From Rapidithrix thailandica (GTDB lineage Bacteria > Bacteroidota > Bacteroidia > Cytophagales > Flammeovirgaceae), in the NCBI RefSeq assembly GCF_039710355.1, contig NZ_JBDKWZ010000010.1:186001-250000 (forward strand): a DNA stretch of 64,000 nucleotides. The letters run 5' to 3'. A program made the translations under genes and the position numbers. Shown here piece by piece: positions 62,186-64,000 of the stretch (within the stretch, counting starts at the first letter, position 1; each line of letters opens with the position of its first letter). Under the pieces are notes generated by a model. That model ran no database searches. It was not told the DNA's origin and saw nothing but the letters and a program-made list of their open reading frames with translations.

Positions 62186-62932
62186 ATGAGTCTCAAAAAT
62201 CAAGTTGTGATTATTACCGGTGCTTCCAGTGGAATAGGGGAAGCTACCGCGATACTTTTGGCAAAACAAGGGGCGAAACTTGTCCTTGTAGCACGTAGAA
62301 CAGAGCGCTTGAAAGAACTGACCAACCAGGTGACAGGATTGGGGGCCGAAGCAATTCATCTCAGCACGGATATTACTCAAAACCATGAAGTACAAAAGAT
62401 GGTAAGCACTACCATAGAGCATTTTGGAAAAGTAGATGTATTGATTAACAATGCGGGTATTATGCCTTTATCCATGGTCGACAAAATTCATTTGGACGAA
62501 TGGGTGCGCATGGTGAATGTCAATATTACCGGATTAATGTACGGTGTAGCGGCTGTGCTGCCATCTATGATTCAACAACAAAACGGGCATATTGTCAATG
62601 TTTCTTCCGTTGCCGGACGCAAACTTTTCCCGGGAGGAGCGGTGTATTGCGGTACGAAATTTTTTGTAAGTGCCTTTTCGGAAGGTTTACGAATGGAGTT
62701 GTCTCCCCGTCATAACATCCGCATTACCTGTATTGAACCCGGTGCTGTCACTACCGAACTGCTCAATACCATTACAGATGAGGATGTATTGAACATGTTA
62801 GCCGGAATGAAAGAAAACTTTGACTTTTTAGAAGCCGAAGATATAGCCGAATCCATCTTGTATGCACTCAGCCAACCGAACCGGGTCAATATCAGTGAAC
62901 TGCTCATCACGCCCCGTACCCAAGGAATTTAA
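62186..62932 (+). CDS. SDR-family NAD(P)-dependent oxidoreductase
   Basis: This 248-aa classical SDR of the YdfG/serine-dehydrogenase-like group has TGASSGIG (11-18), ARRTERL after strand 2 (Arg residues favour NADP), NNAGIMPLS, Ser in VSSVAG and YCGTK as the catalytic Tyr-Lys pair. The C-terminal PNRVNISELLITPRTQ is typical of YdfG-type enzymes. Two tandem terminator hairpins follow. Confidence 0.92.
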   Translation: MSLKNQVVIITGASSGIGEATAILLAKQGAKLVLVARRTERLKELTNQVTGLGAEAIHLSTDITQNHEVQKMVSTTIEHFGKVDVLINNAGIMPLSMVDKIHLDEWVRMVNVNITGLMYGVAAVLPSMIQQQNGHIVNVSSVAGRKLFPGGAVYCGTKFFVSAFSEGLRMELSPRHNIRITCIEPGAVTTELLNTITDEDVLNMLAGMKENFDFLEAEDIAESILYALSQPNRVNISELLITPRTQGI

Positions 62933-62976
62933 GAGAAAAAGCGTAGCGTCTTCACGATGTAAATAAACATTATAGC

Positions 62977-63010
62977 TTCAGGCACAAAAAATACCAATGC
63001 CTGACTTTTC
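62977..63010 (+). terminator. Terminator hairpin 1 after the SDR gene
   Basis: TCAGGCA (62978-62984) pairs with TGCCTGA (62998-63004), followed by CTTTTC. Confidence 0.7.
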
Positions 63011-63025
63011 TTGCTTTTCAATAAG

Positions 63026-63065
63026 AGATACCTGGTAGTATTTATATTAGGTATCTTCTTTTTAC
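63026..63065 (+). terminator. Terminator hairpin 2 after the SDR gene
   Basis: AGATACCT (63026-63033) pairs with AGGTATCT (63049-63056), followed by TCTTTTT. It backs up the hairpin at 62977 before the next gene. Confidence 0.75.
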
Positions 63066-63258
63066 TCTTCCTCTTTTTGATAAAAATCCTTACCTTGTAT
63101 AGAGGAACAGGCCTTTTGGGGCGTTTGTAAGCATCTTATTTACCCTGTACTACGCTCTGACTTTTTTCAATCCTGTTTGATTTTTACTTGTCAAAGTATT
63201 GTATCCGGCTTTCGGCTTTAAAAAAAGCCCCCGCAAATTTCTATAAAACTCAAAAACC

Positions 63259-64000
63259 ATGTCTACCCAAGAACTCATCGAAAAAATTTACAATGGCGAT
63301 CCGGACTTGGATGCCGAAAGGCAGTTTGATGAAACTTGCCTGCAAAATCCCCAGGAAATAGAAGCTTCCTTGCGTGCAATCTCCCATCAGGAATTGTTGA
63401 GCGAGGCCCCGGAGACCGAAGAATTCAGAAAGCATCAACGCAAAAAACTGAAAGGGAAGAAAGGGCGGAAATGGCAAAACGTGACCCAAAACCAAGAAGT
63501 CACCCCTCTGCGCTATTTTAGAGCAAAATCCTTGAAAGATCTTCAAACAATCGTGCAAAAAGCGGAGGCTCAGGCGCTGCGGATAAGGGCAGTAGGCTCA
63601 GGGCATTCTTATTCGGATGTGGCTGTGTGCTCGGATTATTTATTGGACATAGATAAACTCAATAAACTCCTGGCGCTTGATGAAGCCGGTTTGAAAATGC
63701 ATAAGCGACATTTGAAATATGTGAATGTTGAAGCGGGCATTACCATTCAACGTCTCAACCGGAAATTAGACAAGCAAAGAAAAGCTTTGTTTAATATGGG
63801 AGCAATTGATGAACAAACCTTAGCCGGGGCCCTTGCTACCGGGACGCACGGAACGGGTATTGACCTGACGGCTTTTCCCGGCATGTTGCGCTCCTTAGTA
63901 TTGGTGGCCAGCGGTGGAAAAGTGTACCGGATAGAACCGGAAGACGGCATTACCGATCCGGCCTTACACCGTGAGGAAGGGGTGGAGTTAGTCCAAAACG
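63259..64000 (+). CDS. FAD-linked sugar-1,4-lactone oxidase-like protein (partial)
   Basis: The frame opens with ATG at 63259 and runs 247 codons to the window edge without a stop. After a ~90-residue N-terminal region, a PCMH-type FAD-binding domain appears: LRYFRAKSLKDLQTIVQKAEAQALRIRAVGSGHSYSDVAV, then YVNVEAGITIQRLNRKL and ALATGTHGTGIDLTAFPGMLRSLVLV. This layout is that of gulonolactone/arabinono-1,4-lactone oxidases. The C-terminal ALO domain lies outside the window, so subfamily and substrate cannot be fixed. The His in SGHS is where covalent flavin sits in many members. Confidence 0.85.
   Translation, partial: MSTQELIEKIYNGDPDLDAERQFDETCLQNPQEIEASLRAISHQELLSEAPETEEFRKHQRKKLKGKKGRKWQNVTQNQEVTPLRYFRAKSLKDLQTIVQKAEAQALRIRAVGSGHSYSDVAVCSDYLLDIDKLNKLLALDEAGLKMHKRHLKYVNVEAGITIQRLNRKLDKQRKALFNMGAIDEQTLAGALATGTHGTGIDLTAFPGMLRSLVLVASGGKVYRIEPEDGITDPALHREEGVELVQN

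Noticed and set aside
1..64000. CRISPR arrays, tRNA or rRNA genes, integrases or transposases
   Set aside because: None was recognised on reading either strand. The repeats found are few, dispersed and not spacer-separated. A dedicated tRNA and IS scan would be needed to be sure.

Overview
The window comes from a Bacteroidota chromosome, most likely the Cytophagia/Flavobacteriia side of the phylum. The support is SusC/SusD pairs under an ECF sigma/FecR system, many outer-membrane lipoproteins and barrels, BF2992-type six-bladed propeller lipoproteins, NVEALA-like peptides, a PorV-like barrel, and weak Shine-Dalgarno sites. I recognised no rRNA, tRNA, CRISPR array, transposase or integrase by reading. 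Species was not determined.

Layout. (1) 1-16.9 kb: a two-domain UspA protein, then an ECF sigma factor, FecR-SusC-SusD, a second FecR-SusC-SusD and an M19 dipeptidase. The two modules are tandem duplicates with patchy identity. They share an ungapped promoter-like motif before each fecR, a foldable leader before each susC, and a repeated 3' UTR/terminator after each susD. The dipeptidase suggests peptides as the imported substrate. (2) 17-22.7 kb: an orphan RND transporter (minus strand) and three small plus-strand genes. (3) 22.9-44.6 kb: a block bracketed by 324-bp direct repeats of an aldehyde dehydrogenase 3' end. The right copy lies in the intact gene and the left copy is an orphan fragment. 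Inside, all genes are on the minus strand: a TolC/RND/adaptor set, then a multi-copy cassette of O-antigen-ligase-like TPR membrane protein, NVEALA-like peptide, six-bladed propeller lipoprotein, CXXC thioredoxin-like protein, transglutaminase-like protein and signal peptidase I. At least three units can be traced, some only as pseudogene scraps, and a ~150-163 bp MITE-like repeat occurs three times. (4) 44.2-53.6 kb: intact aldehyde dehydrogenase, a BtuB-like TonB receptor, a PorV-like barrel overlapping a helix-hairpin-helix barrel protein, and a DUF4153-like membrane protein with a winged-helix regulator operon. (5) 53.9-56.7 kb: a 57-aa membrane protein, a histidine-rich leader peptide with a foldable attenuator, then hisG-hisD and a strong terminator. 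(6) 56.7-64 kb: two SDR oxidoreductases, lipoproteins, a MORN-repeat protein, a dienelactone hydrolase, and the 5' part of an FAD-linked sugar-lactone oxidase cut by the window edge.

The best candidate for an undescribed system is the NVEALA cassette block (29.4-43.3 kb). Small secreted peptides with an even number of cysteines are repeatedly encoded beside a surface propeller lipoprotein, a CXXC redox protein, a transglutaminase fold, a dedicated signal peptidase and a Wzy/ligase-like membrane protein. The block shows repeated duplication and decay and sits in an island-like bracket. Its function is unknown to me. The histidine leader and the SusC leader elements are the clearest regulatory discoveries.
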